Part shown: positions 14,311 through 21,645 of the stretch, piece by piece
How positions within the stretch are numbered: position 1 is the stretch's first letter
Layout of the letters: every line of letters starts with the position of its first letter
Assembly (NCBI GenBank): GCA_002432425.1
Contig: DJEL01000041.1
Location: 1-44,275, forward strand
DNA from: Lachnospiraceae bacterium UBA5899
Lineage (GTDB): Bacteria > Bacillota > Clostridia > Lachnospirales > Lachnospiraceae
Direction: 5' to 3'
Length of the DNA: 44,275 nucleotides
Position numbers and translations under genes: made by a program
Notes under the pieces: model-generated
What the model was told of the DNA's origin: nothing
Seen by the model: the letters and a program-made list of their open reading frames with translations, nothing else
The model's database searches: none

Positions 14311-15876
14311 GTGGAACTGATTAAGAAAAACATACATATGGACCGTATCAAATGCCAGAGTGCCGCACAGGTCACTTTGGAAGAAGACATCAACGTTCCC
14401 GACAACAAGCCGGACGTGGGCGGGATTATTCTTCACAAGGCAGTGATACAGATAGAAGAAGTCAAACCGACAGAAGACCATGTAAGCGTCAGGGGAAGAC
14501 TTCTTTTTTCGGTGCTTTACCAGACGAAGGACGAGGGACAGATGCTGGTCAATATCGACGGCAAAATTCCGTTTGAAGAGCAGCTTTACATGGAAGGAGT
14601 GCAGGGAACGGATGCGGTAACGGTAAAGGCGAGCCTGGAAGATTTAACGGTGGGAGAAATCAATTCCCGGAAGCTTTCCGTGCAGGCGCTCTTTACCCTG
14701 AAAGCCTGTGTGGAGGAGCTGTATGACGAAGAAGCGCCGGTGGATTTGTTTTCGGAGGAAGAGGTCTGTCCGCTGGAATTCCGGAAAAGCAATGTAAATG
14801 CGGCGCAGATTGCCATTCAGAAAAACGATATTCTGCGGCTGAAAGAGGAAATTTCCATGCCCCAGAATTACCCCAACATTTTCCATATTCTGTGGGAGGA
14901 TGTTGACTTGGAGGGCGTTACCTTTAAGCCCATGGGTGAAAGTATTTCCGTGCAGGGCGATATCCATATTTTTGTTTTGTACGAAGGGGAGGGCGAAAAT
15001 ACTCCCATCCGCTTCTACGAAAACACCATTCCGTTTAACCGGAATTTAGAGTGCAGCGGCAGCCGGGATGACATGACGGGGCTGATAACGTTTGAAATCG
15101 GTCAGAAAAATCTGGAAGTCAAACCGGATTTCGACGGCGAGGAACGAATGCTTTCGCTGGAACTGGTGCTGGATGTGTCCATAAAGCTTTACGAAGAAGA
15201 AAACATCAGCATGGTTTCGGATGTGTACGGTGTTACAAGGGAAGTGGAATGTCTGGAAAAGGAAGCGGCCTGCAAGCAGCTTCTCATGCGGATAGCCGGA
15301 AAGAGCAAGGTGTCCGACCGGCTGAAATTAGAGCATTCCGAGGAAAGGGTGCTGCAGGTTATCCACAGCCGGGGCGAGGTGGTTCTGGACCGCACCGCCA
15401 TTACGGAAGAAGGCATTTTGGCGGAGGGCACCTTAAATGTGCAGGTGCTTTACATTACCGGGGACGACACGGCGCCCTACCGCAGCGTGACGGGAGTCCT
15501 GCCCTTTAGCTATACGCTGGAAGTACCGGATATCCGGCCGGAGGATGAGGTAAAGCTTCTGGCGGAAACAGGGCCTCTGCAGGTGGTTATGATGGACAGC
15601 GAGGAAATGGATGTGAAGGCGGTTCTGGACTTCCAGGCAATCTGTTTCCGAAGGCAGCCCGTTTCCCTCATAAACGATTTGAAAATAACGGATTTGGATA
15701 CGGAAAAAGTAAACGATTTGCCCGGCATGGTGATTTATGTGGCGGGTGCGGAGGATAACCTGTGGAATATCGGTAAAAAATATTATGTGCCGGTGGATAA
15801 AATCAAAGAAGTCAATGAAATGAGCTCGGACGAAATTCATCCGGGGGATAAACTTCTTATTGTAAAGGGAATGTAA
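14311..15876 (+). CDS. sipL: SipL-like spore coat morphogenesis protein (DUF3794 repeats and LysM)
   Basis: 521 residues. GTG 14311 is chosen because GGAGGT (14298-14303) lies 7 nt before it; the ATG at 14296 overlaps that site and has none of its own. The protein then begins MELIKKNIHMDRIKCQ. It contains repeated DUF3794 (SPOCS) modules, each with a beta-rich pattern such as VSVRGRLLFSVLYQT, ISVQGDIHIFVLYEG and ILAEGTLNVQVLYIT, and ends with a LysM domain (about residues 473-521: YVAGAEDNLWNIGKKY, VNEMSSDEIHPGDKLLI). This is the architecture of SipL, which binds the SpoIVA ATPase through its LysM domain and anchors the coat to the forespore. No signal peptide, as expected for a mother-cell cytoplasmic protein. 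Confidence 0.82.
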   Translation: MELIKKNIHMDRIKCQSAAQVTLEEDINVPDNKPDVGGIILHKAVIQIEEVKPTEDHVSVRGRLLFSVLYQTKDEGQMLVNIDGKIPFEEQLYMEGVQGTDAVTVKASLEDLTVGEINSRKLSVQALFTLKACVEELYDEEAPVDLFSEEEVCPLEFRKSNVNAAQIAIQKNDILRLKEEISMPQNYPNIFHILWEDVDLEGVTFKPMGESISVQGDIHIFVLYEGEGENTPIRFYENTIPFNRNLECSGSRDDMTGLITFEIGQKNLEVKPDFDGEERMLSLELVLDVSIKLYEEENISMVSDVYGVTREVECLEKEAACKQLLMRIAGKSKVSDRLKLEHSEERVLQVIHSRGEVVLDRTAITEEGILAEGTLNVQVLYITGDDTAPYRSVTGVLPFSYTLEVPDIRPEDEVKLLAETGPLQVVMMDSEEMDVKAVLDFQAICFRRQPVSLINDLKITDLDTEKVNDLPGMVIYVAGAEDNLWNIGKKYYVPVDKIKEVNEMSSDEIHPGDKLLIVKGM

Positions 15877-15878
15877 TA

Positions 15879-15910
15879 AAAAGCCTTGCCATTGCGGCAG
15901 GGCTTTTCTT
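15879..15910 (+). terminator. Rho-independent terminator after sipL
   Basis: AAGCCTTGCC (15881-15890), a 5-nt loop and GGCAGGGCTT (15896-15905) pair with one G-T wobble and are followed by TTCTT, 5 nt after the sipL stop. It separates sipL from the ispE promoter. Confidence 0.8.
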
Positions 15911-15917
15911 CAAGTCA

Positions 15918-15946
15918 TTGACGAAAAACACCAAATTGTATATAAT
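15918..15946 (+). promoter_or_regulatory. Sigma-A promoter of ispE
   Basis: TTGACG (15918-15923), a 17-nt spacer and TATAAT (15941-15946) give a near-consensus vegetative promoter; the expected start is near 15953, about 30 nt before the ispE start codon. Confidence 0.85.
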
Positions 15947-15983
15947 TAAGTACAATTCCTGAAGAAAGGAAACCGAACGCGAA

Positions 15984-16973
15984 ATGACGGACGATACAAC
16001 GGACAAGAGCTGTACAGAAGGTACGGCAAGGTCAGACAAGAACTGCACGGAAACAGAAGGTACGGCAAAGTCTGACGAGAACTGCATAGAGATGCAAGGT
16101 CACGCCAAGGTCAATCTCGGACTGGACGTGGTGGGCAGGCTGCCCAACGGTTATCATGAAGTGAAAATGGTAATGCAGACCGTGGGGGTGCACGATACCG
16201 TAACCTTGAGAAAAATACCGGAGGGCATCAAGTTTTCCACGGAAAACGGCGAGATACCCTGTGACGATACCAATTTAGCCTACCGGGCGGCAAAGCTTTT
16301 CTTAGAGAGCGCCGGCGTAAAAGGCGGCGTGGAGATACGGCTTATCAAACGCATTCCCGTGGCGGCAGGACTTGCAGGCGGCAGTACGGACGCGGCAGCG
16401 GTCTTTAAGGGTATGAATATTTTGTATAGAACGGGGCTTACCGAAGAAGCATTAAAGGAGTTTGGGGTCAAAATAGGAGCCGATGTTCCTTACTGCATCA
16501 TGGGCGGTACGGCGCTGGCGGAAGGAATCGGTGAAAAACTGACGCCGCTGCCGGATGTACCGGAGGCAGCAGTGCTTTTAGCCAAGCCGGATTTGTTTGT
16601 TTCCACCAAAGAAGTTTACGGCAAGCTGCATTTATCGGAAAAAACGAAGCATCCTGATATAGACGGTATGGTAGAAGCTATCCGGGAGGGAAGCCTGTCC
16701 GGGGTAACGGACAGAATGGGAAATGTGCTGCAGGATGTGACGGCGCCGTCCTACCCGGTTATCGGCAGACTGATAGAGCTGATGGAAGAAAGCGGAGCGG
16801 TGAGAGCCATGATGAGCGGCAGCGGACCCACCGTTTTCGGAATATTTAAAGATAAAGAAGAAGCGGCACGCTGCAAAGAGGTACTGGAGCAGAAGCAGGC
16901 AGAGGTGCAGTGGACAGAGAAAGGTTATCAGCCGGTAAAACAGATTTTTGTGACGGAATTTGTATCCGCATAA
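15984..16973 (+). CDS. ispE: 4-diphosphocytidyl-2-C-methyl-D-erythritol kinase with repeated N-terminal extension
   Basis: 329 residues. GHMP kinase of the methylerythritol-phosphate route to isoprenoids. The enzyme proper begins near residue 35: HAKVNLGLDVVGRLPNGYHEV, then the ATP-binding KRIPVAAGLAGGSTDAAA (about residues 118-135), GADVPYCIMGG, and the late MSGSGPTVFGIF. The first 34 residues are a polar stretch rich in Cys, Thr and Glu, made of three imperfect 11-13-residue repeats (16002-16112), the last of which runs into the conserved first strand. Most IspE proteins have only a few residues before this point. The ribosome binding site AAAGGA (15965-15970) is 13 nt from ATG 15984, longer than usual, so a different start inside the repeats cannot be excluded. 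Confidence 0.9.
   Translation: MTDDTTDKSCTEGTARSDKNCTETEGTAKSDENCIEMQGHAKVNLGLDVVGRLPNGYHEVKMVMQTVGVHDTVTLRKIPEGIKFSTENGEIPCDDTNLAYRAAKLFLESAGVKGGVEIRLIKRIPVAAGLAGGSTDAAAVFKGMNILYRTGLTEEALKEFGVKIGADVPYCIMGGTALAEGIGEKLTPLPDVPEAAVLLAKPDLFVSTKEVYGKLHLSEKTKHPDIDGMVEAIREGSLSGVTDRMGNVLQDVTAPSYPVIGRLIELMEESGAVRAMMSGSGPTVFGIFKDKEEAARCKEVLEQKQAEVQWTEKGYQPVKQIFVTEFVSA
16002..16112 (+). repeat. Three imperfect tandem repeats at the 5' end of ispE
   Basis: Units 16002-16034 (33 bp, DKSCTEGTARS), 16035-16073 (39 bp, DKNCTETEGTAKS) and 16074-16112 (39 bp, DENCIEMQGHAKV) are aligned in frame. The last unit is the enzyme's own conserved start region, so the extension looks like in-frame duplication of the original 5' end of the gene. 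Confidence 0.7.
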
Positions 16974-17001
16974 AGCATTACACGGCAGAATGAGAGGGCA
17001 T

Positions 17002-17697
17002 ATGCAGGAAAACCTACAGACAAATATGGATGAATTTCTTCCATTAAGAGATGTGGTGTTCAATACATTACGACAGGGAATTTTAACAGGGGAGCTGAAG
17101 CCGGGTGAAAGACTGATGGAAATTCATCTGGCAAATAAGCTGGGCGTCAGCCGTACCCCCATAAGGGAGGCAATCCGCAAGCTGGAACTGGAAGGTCTGG
17201 TGACCATGATTCCCAGAAGAGGCGCGGAAGTGGCGCAGATTACCGAAAAGAGCTTAAAGGATGTGCTGGAGGTAAGAAGGGCGCTGGATGCACTCAGTGT
17301 GGAGCTTGCCTGCGACCGCATTGACGATGAGGAGCTTGCGGCGCTGGGAAAGGCATGCGAGTCCTTTGAAAAGGCTGTTTCCACCGGGGACCCGAAGAAA
17401 ATTGCCCAGGCGGACGTGGAGTTTCACAATATCATTGTGAAGGCTGCCGGCAACACCCGTCTGGTACAGCTTATCAACAACTTATCGGAGCAGATGTACC
17501 GGTACCGTTTTGAATACATCAAGGACGTCAGCACCCATGAGCAGTTGATAGCGGAGCACCGTATTTTATTCGACTGCATCCGGAACAAGGATAAGGCAAC
17601 GGCGGCGAAAACGGCAAAGCTTCACATTGACAATCAGGAAAATGCCATTATGCAGCAGCTGCACAAGGAGCAGGCGAAAAATGCCGCGAAGGCTTAA
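17002..17697 (+). CDS. GntR-family transcriptional regulator (FCD/FadR subfamily)
   Basis: 231 residues from ATG 17002, just after GAGAGGG; ATG 16990 and ATG 17026 are alternatives. N-terminal winged helix-turn-helix of the GntR type (LRQGILTGELKPGERLMEIHLANK, LGVSRTPIREAIRKLELEGLV), then an all-helical FCD effector domain with the likely metal ligands in ADVEFHNIIVKAAGN, EHRILFDCI and KLHIDNQENA. FCD regulators usually sense organic acids or sugar acids; the ligand is not readable here. The gene follows ispE by 28 bp and is probably co-transcribed with it, which is not a typical pairing and gives no hint of its targets. Confidence 0.87.
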   Translation: MQENLQTNMDEFLPLRDVVFNTLRQGILTGELKPGERLMEIHLANKLGVSRTPIREAIRKLELEGLVTMIPRRGAEVAQITEKSLKDVLEVRRALDALSVELACDRIDDEELAALGKACESFEKAVSTGDPKKIAQADVEFHNIIVKAAGNTRLVQLINNLSEQMYRYRFEYIKDVSTHEQLIAEHRILFDCIRNKDKATAAKTAKLHIDNQENAIMQQLHKEQAKNAAKA

Positions 17698-17716
17698 AAA
17701 GGTATAAAGAAAAGAA

Positions 17717-17760
17717 AGAGTGTCCATACTCTCTGTAACAAAGCAGCGGAAACATCCGCT
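17717..17760. repeat. Two small hairpins upstream of the 80-residue gene
   Basis: AGAGT/ACTCT (17717-17732) and AGCGGA/TCCGCT with loop AACA (17745-17760) lie between the GntR gene and the next gene. Neither has a T-run. They may be part of a leader RNA or an RNA-processing site. Confidence 0.3.
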
Positions 17761-17787
17761 TACTTATAGGAACAGAGAGGTCTTTCT

Positions 17788-18030
17788 ATGGAAAAATGGA
17801 TTTACAGAATAAAAAAATTAGGTTTGCTGCTTTCAGCGTGTGCATTCTTCGGATTGTTTTATCCGGAGTTCTGCTTAAATGAGGATACCTGCCGGGTGGT
17901 CTGTGAAGACGGACAGACGGAGGAAGAAACGGAGTACGGCAGCGAACTTTATTACCGGCTGCTTTCGGCAAAGCCGGAGGAAATAAAGGCAAAGAGCAGG
18001 CTCTGGGAGCTGTTGAAAAACTGGTTCTGA
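17788..18030 (+). CDS. Small hypothetical protein, probably membrane-anchored
   Basis: 80 residues. ATG 17788 is preceded by AGAGAGG. One hydrophobic segment near the N-terminus (LGLLLSACAFFGLFYPEF) may be a signal anchor. The rest is acidic and then basic (ETEYGSELYYRLLSAKPEEIKAKSRLWELLKNWF), with three cysteines after the hydrophobic part begins to end (FCLNEDTCRVVC). I do not recognise the family. It lies 31 bp before murI in the same direction, so it may be co-transcribed with it. It has a sensible ribosome binding site, and its wobble positions look like those of its neighbours. Confidence 0.6.
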   Translation: MEKWIYRIKKLGLLLSACAFFGLFYPEFCLNEDTCRVVCEDGQTEEETEYGSELYYRLLSAKPEEIKAKSRLWELLKNWF

Positions 18031-18061
18031 GCGTGTCTGCCAAAAAGTTGAGGACGGAGTT

Positions 18062-18895
18062 ATGAACAATGACAGAATAGACAGGGAGTCACCCATCGGC
18101 GTATTTGATTCCGGTATCGGCGGGCTGACCGTGGCAAGAGAAATCATGCGCCAGATTCCCAATGAAAAAATTGTATATTTCGGGGATACCGCAAGGGTGC
18201 CCTACGGCAGCAAATCCAAGGAAACCGTAACCCGGTTTTCCAGGCAGATTGTACGTTTCTTAGAGACGCATCATGTGAAAACCATCGTGGTGGCGTGCAA
18301 TACGGCGAGTGCCTATGCACTGGATGAACTGGAAAAAGAATTCGACATTCCCATTATGGGCGTGGTAAAGCCCGGTGCCAAAGCCGCCGCCGATACCACC
18401 CGGAACGGGAAAATCGGTGTCATTGCCACGGAGGCAACCATCAACAGCCACATTTACGGCGAATACATAAAAGAGTTAAACCCCAAGGTACAGATATGGG
18501 GCAAGGCGTGTCCGTTGTTTGTGCCCCTGGTGGAAGAAGGGCTTCTGCAGGACCCGGTAACGGATGAAATCGCCAGAAGATACCTGACGGAGCTGATTGA
18601 TTTGGATATTGATACCCTGATTTTGGGATGCACCCACTATCCCCTTATCCGCTCCACCATCGGACGTATTATGGGAGAAAAGGTCAATCTGGTGAACCCG
18701 GCTTATGAAACCGCAAGGGAATTAAAAGAGATGCTGGCGGAAAAAAATCTGCTCCGGGAAAATGCACCGGGGCTGGGCGACAACCAGTACCAGTTCTATG
18801 TGAGCGATACCACCGAGAAATTTATCCGGTTTGCCAATTCCATTATCAAATACGGTATCCTGTCTGCCAAGCAGGTAAACATTGAGGAGTATTAG
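18062..18895 (+). CDS. murI: Glutamate racemase
   Basis: 277 residues. Cofactor-independent racemase that makes D-glutamate for peptidoglycan in the cytoplasm. Both catalytic cysteines are present: VVACNTASAYAL in the N-terminal half and LGCTHYPLI in the C-terminal half, together with the opening PIGVFDSGIGGLTVAREI, VYFGDTARVPYGSKS and the substrate-binding Asp and Ser in DSGIGG. Length is standard. ATG 18062 follows GGACGGAGTT. It is followed by the DUF1934 gene in the same direction. It adds to the cell-wall precursor genes of the window (ddl, murF), although it is not in the same operon. Confidence 0.96.
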   Translation: MNNDRIDRESPIGVFDSGIGGLTVAREIMRQIPNEKIVYFGDTARVPYGSKSKETVTRFSRQIVRFLETHHVKTIVVACNTASAYALDELEKEFDIPIMGVVKPGAKAAADTTRNGKIGVIATEATINSHIYGEYIKELNPKVQIWGKACPLFVPLVEEGLLQDPVTDEIARRYLTELIDLDIDTLILGCTHYPLIRSTIGRIMGEKVNLVNPAYETARELKEMLAEKNLLRENAPGLGDNQYQFYVSDTTEKFIRFANSIIKYGILSAKQVNIEEY

Positions 18896-18937
18896 AAAGC
18901 ACCCGGCAGATAACAAAGCAGAAGGAAGGCAGAACAG

Positions 18938-19360
18938 TTGACAGAAGAAGTTTCTCTTACCATAAAGGGCGTGCAGTCTTTCGGAGAAGACCGTGACACC
19001 CAGGAAACGAAGGCGGATGCCCGGTATTTTAAGAAAGGGGAAAGCCATTACCTTTTTTATGAAGAAGTACAGGAAGGGATGGAAGAACCCGTGAAAACAA
19101 GGGTGAAGCTGCACAAAAACGGCGTGGAGCTGGTACGCAGCGGCGCCATCAGCACCACCATGATTTTTGAAGAGCAGAAAAAACACCCCACCCAGTACCA
19201 TACGCCTTACGGAAAAATGAATTTGGCGGTGAACACCCGCAAAATCAACGTGAAGGAAACGGATGGGGAAATCGAAGTCCGTATTGAGTATGCACTGGAA
19301 GCGGAAGAAAAGCCGCTGGCGGAATGTTTTTTGCGGATGAAGATATCACAGAAAGCATAA
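18938..19360 (+). CDS. DUF1934 (YwiB-like) protein
   Basis: 140 residues. TTG 18938 is chosen because AGAAGGAAGG lies upstream and the protein begins in the usual way for the family (MTEEVSLTIKGVQSF). DUF1934 proteins form a small calycin-like beta barrel; visible strands are SHYLFYEEV, TRVKLHKNGVELVRSG, STTMIFEEQKKHPTQYHTPYG and IEVRIEYALEAEEKPLAECFLRM. Its function is not established. The gene is last in the murI unit and is followed directly by a terminator. Confidence 0.85.
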   Translation: MTEEVSLTIKGVQSFGEDRDTQETKADARYFKKGESHYLFYEEVQEGMEEPVKTRVKLHKNGVELVRSGAISTTMIFEEQKKHPTQYHTPYGKMNLAVNTRKINVKETDGEIEVRIEYALEAEEKPLAECFLRMKISQKA

Positions 19361-19405
19361 AAATCTTTCAGACATAGAATAAAGAACAGAACAGATAACA
19401 AAAAG

Positions 19406-19439
19406 AGGGTATGTACCGGAGTACATACCCTTTGTTTTC
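19406..19439. terminator. Bidirectional terminator between convergent genes
   Basis: AGGGTATGTAC (19406-19416), loop CGGA and GTACATACCCT (19421-19431) form a perfect 11-bp stem. TTGTTTT follows on the plus strand and CTTTTTG on the minus strand, so it can end both the DUF1934 transcript and the minus-strand gene at 19445. Confidence 0.9.
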
Positions 19440-19444
19440 AATCA

Positions 19445-19921
19445 CTATTTAACAGGCTTTGCTCCTGCCTTTTCCTGTGCGGTTTCCAAAGCACGCTTGA
19501 AGAAGCCTTTCTTCTTTGCGGGTGCTGCGGGAAGCTTGCCGTGAAGTCCCTTTACGTCTAAGATGTAGATACCGCTGACGGTTGCCTTGACTTCCTTTTT
19601 CACGGGAATGCTGTCAAAAATCTTTTCATCGCTGACTAAGGAAAGAATCTGGGGACCGACTTTCGCTTTTACAATGGGAAGCTTGGAGTTGCGCATCAGC
19701 TTTGGCGTCTGCTCCATGACCATGGCGGGAAGTCCCGAGTCCTTCATCTTCATTCGTTTTTTATCTATGATAAGCATGGAAACGGTCTGCTTGTTCTGCT
19801 CCAAGAGAACCTGCTGCTCCGCCTGCTTTTTCTGTGCTTTCTTTCCAAGAAAATACAATACAATAAGTATGGCAACTGAAACGCCAAGAATAATAAGTGC
19901 AATAATCCAACCAGTACTCAC
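19445..19921 (-). CDS. Small membrane-anchored protein of unknown function
   Basis: 158 residues. GTG 19921 is used, with GGAGG 8 nt before it. One N-terminal membrane segment (WIIALIILGVSVAILIVLYFLG), then a basic coiled-coil-like stretch (KKAQKKQAEQQVLLEQNKQ), a beta-containing central part (VSMLIIDKKRMKMKDSGLP, PIVKAKVGPQILSL, VKKEVKATVSGIYILDVKG) and a lysine/alanine-rich tail (KLPAAPAKKKGFFKRALE). The topology suggests the bulk faces the cytoplasm. I do not recognise a named family. It stands alone, with a terminator behind it and the divergent cardiolipin synthase gene ahead. Confidence 0.75.
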   Translation of the reverse strand: MSTGWIIALIILGVSVAILIVLYFLGKKAQKKQAEQQVLLEQNKQTVSMLIIDKKRMKMKDSGLPAMVMEQTPKLMRNSKLPIVKAKVGPQILSLVSDEKIFDSIPVKKEVKATVSGIYILDVKGLHGKLPAAPAKKKGFFKRALETAQEKAGAKPVK

Positions 19922-20019
19922 CGGGAAACCTCCTAAAAATTACTTTGCAAGCAACATTGTAACATTGTTTTTGGGATAAGGCAATACGCATTTTGGGGGT
20001 ATTTTTTAGAAATAATGTG

Positions 20020-20028
20020 TGGTATACT
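20020..20028 (+). promoter_or_regulatory. Extended -10 promoter of cls
   Basis: TGGTATACT (20020-20028) is an extended -10 element (TGn plus TATACT). The -35 region is weak (ATTTTT). The distance to the cls start codon is about 80 bp. A G/C-rich hairpin, GGCGGCA/TGCCGCC (20043-20049 with 20065-20071), lies in the leader. Confidence 0.5.
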
Positions 20029-20105
20029 CAAACAAATAAAGGGGCGGCAGAATACGCACAGGTATGCCGCCGGACATCGGAAATCAGCGGAAAGGCAGGA
20101 GAAAC

Positions 20106-21578
20106 ATGCATCAGGCTCTGGATATTACGATACAGGTGATTCAGTTTTTTTTCAATCATCTGGTATTTTTTAATTTAATATTTGCCGTAGCGGTGGTCTT
20201 TTTTCAGAGGAAGGATCCCAAGACGGTCTGGACATGGCTTCTGGCGTTGTATTTTGTCCCTATTGTAGGCTTTATTTTTTATCTGCTTATCGGTACGGAC
20301 ATGCATAAGCAGAAGATGTTCCGTGTGAAGGAAATCGAGGACAAACTGAACGAGGCCATCCGGCAGCAGGAACACAAAATCCAGAGTAAGGAGTACGAAG
20401 AGGATGACCCGGATTTAAAGGGCTATACGGACTTGGTGCTGTTTAACTTAAACACCACCGGCGGTGTGCTCACCGATACCAACGACGTGGATATTTTTAC
20501 GGACGGCAACGAGAAATTCGATGCCCTCATACAGGACATCCGGGAGGCAAAGGAATTTATCCATATCCAGTATTACATCATCAAAAACGATGTGCTGTTC
20601 AACCGCATCAAGGATGTGCTGGTAGAGAAGGTAAAGGAAGGCGTGGAGGTGCGCATTCTGTTTGATGCCATGGGCTGCCGTTCCGTGAAGCCTAAATTCT
20701 GGAAGAGCTTAAACGAAGCGGGTATTGAAACCGCAGAATTTTTCCCGGCGCTTTTCCGCAGACTGCAGCTTCGTATCAACTACCGGAACCACCGTAAAAT
20801 TGTGGTGATTGACAATAAGGTTGCCTATGTGGGCGGATTTAACATAGGAAAAGAGTACATCGGTCTGGTGCCGAAATTCGGCTACTGGAGGGACACCCAT
20901 CTGCGCATCCGCGGCGAGGGCATCATGGGACTGGAGCTGCGTTTCCTGCTTGACTGGAACTATGCGGCGAAGGATCATCTGTTTTCCAATCCCCGGTATA
21001 TGACGGGCTTTGCGCCCGCGGAGAGGGATAACTGCTATATGCAGATTATTTACAGCGGTCCCGATACCTCTTTAGAACCCATCCGCGATAACTATATCCG
21101 GCTCATCCACAAGGCGAAGGAAAAAATCTATATCCAGACGCCGTACTTCATTCCGGACGAGTCCATGCTTTCCGCGTTGCTTATGGCAATTTATTCCGGC
21201 GTGGAAGTAAACTTAATGATTCCCTGCAAGCCCGACCATCCTTTTGTATACTGGGCAACCTATTCCTACATGGGCGAGCTTGTCATGGCGGGCGCCAACT
21301 GCTATATCTACAACGACGGTTTCCTGCATGCGAAGGGCATCGTGGTGGACGACAGGGTGCTCTGCTACGGTACGGCAAATATGGACATCCGCAGCTTTGC
21401 CCTGAACTTTGAAGTGAATGCGATTTTGTACGACCGGAATAAGGCGAAGGAAATGACGGGATATTTTGAAAAGGATCTGGATAAATGTACCAAAATCACA
21501 AAAAGCATGTATACTTCGCGGAAACTGGGGCTCCGCATAAAAGAACAAGTATGCCGGCTCCTGTCTCCGCTCTTGTAA
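20106..21578 (+). CDS. cls: Cardiolipin synthase
   Basis: 490 residues. ATG 20106 follows AGGAG; an upstream ATG at 20064 lacks a site. Phospholipase D superfamily enzyme that makes cardiolipin from phosphatidylglycerol at the membrane. Two N-terminal membrane segments (the PLDc_N part: FFNHLVFFNLIFAVAVVFFQ, TWLLALYFVPIVGFIFYLLIG) precede two catalytic HKD motifs: NHRKIVVIDNKVAYVGGFNIG, and LHAKGIVVDDRVLCYGTANMD. The intervening IIYSGPDTSLEPIRDNYIRLI segment is typical of Cls. The length is normal and both active-site halves are complete. Confidence 0.95.
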   Translation: MHQALDITIQVIQFFFNHLVFFNLIFAVAVVFFQRKDPKTVWTWLLALYFVPIVGFIFYLLIGTDMHKQKMFRVKEIEDKLNEAIRQQEHKIQSKEYEEDDPDLKGYTDLVLFNLNTTGGVLTDTNDVDIFTDGNEKFDALIQDIREAKEFIHIQYYIIKNDVLFNRIKDVLVEKVKEGVEVRILFDAMGCRSVKPKFWKSLNEAGIETAEFFPALFRRLQLRINYRNHRKIVVIDNKVAYVGGFNIGKEYIGLVPKFGYWRDTHLRIRGEGIMGLELRFLLDWNYAAKDHLFSNPRYMTGFAPAERDNCYMQIIYSGPDTSLEPIRDNYIRLIHKAKEKIYIQTPYFIPDESMLSALLMAIYSGVEVNLMIPCKPDHPFVYWATYSYMGELVMAGANCYIYNDGFLHAKGIVVDDRVLCYGTANMDIRSFALNFEVNAILYDRNKAKEMTGYFEKDLDKCTKITKSMYTSRKLGLRIKEQVCRLLSPLL

Positions 21579-21601
21579 AACGGGCGTATTTGTGATATAA
21601 A
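21573..21601 (+). promoter_or_regulatory. Promoter of the trigger-factor-like lipoprotein gene
   Basis: TTGTAA (21573-21578), 17 nt, TATAAA (21596-21601), with TGA directly before the -10 (extended -10). The -35 box overlaps the cls stop codon. The expected start is near 21608, about 38 nt before the start codon. Confidence 0.65.
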
Positions 21602-21645
21602 ATAAGAAGCCGCTTTGTAAAAAAGCGAAAGAAATGAGGTTTGTT

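Noticed and set aside
17717..17760. Two hairpins as a terminator of the GntR gene
   Set aside because: Stems of 5-6 bp without a T-run are too weak to call a terminator; listed only as a repeat feature.
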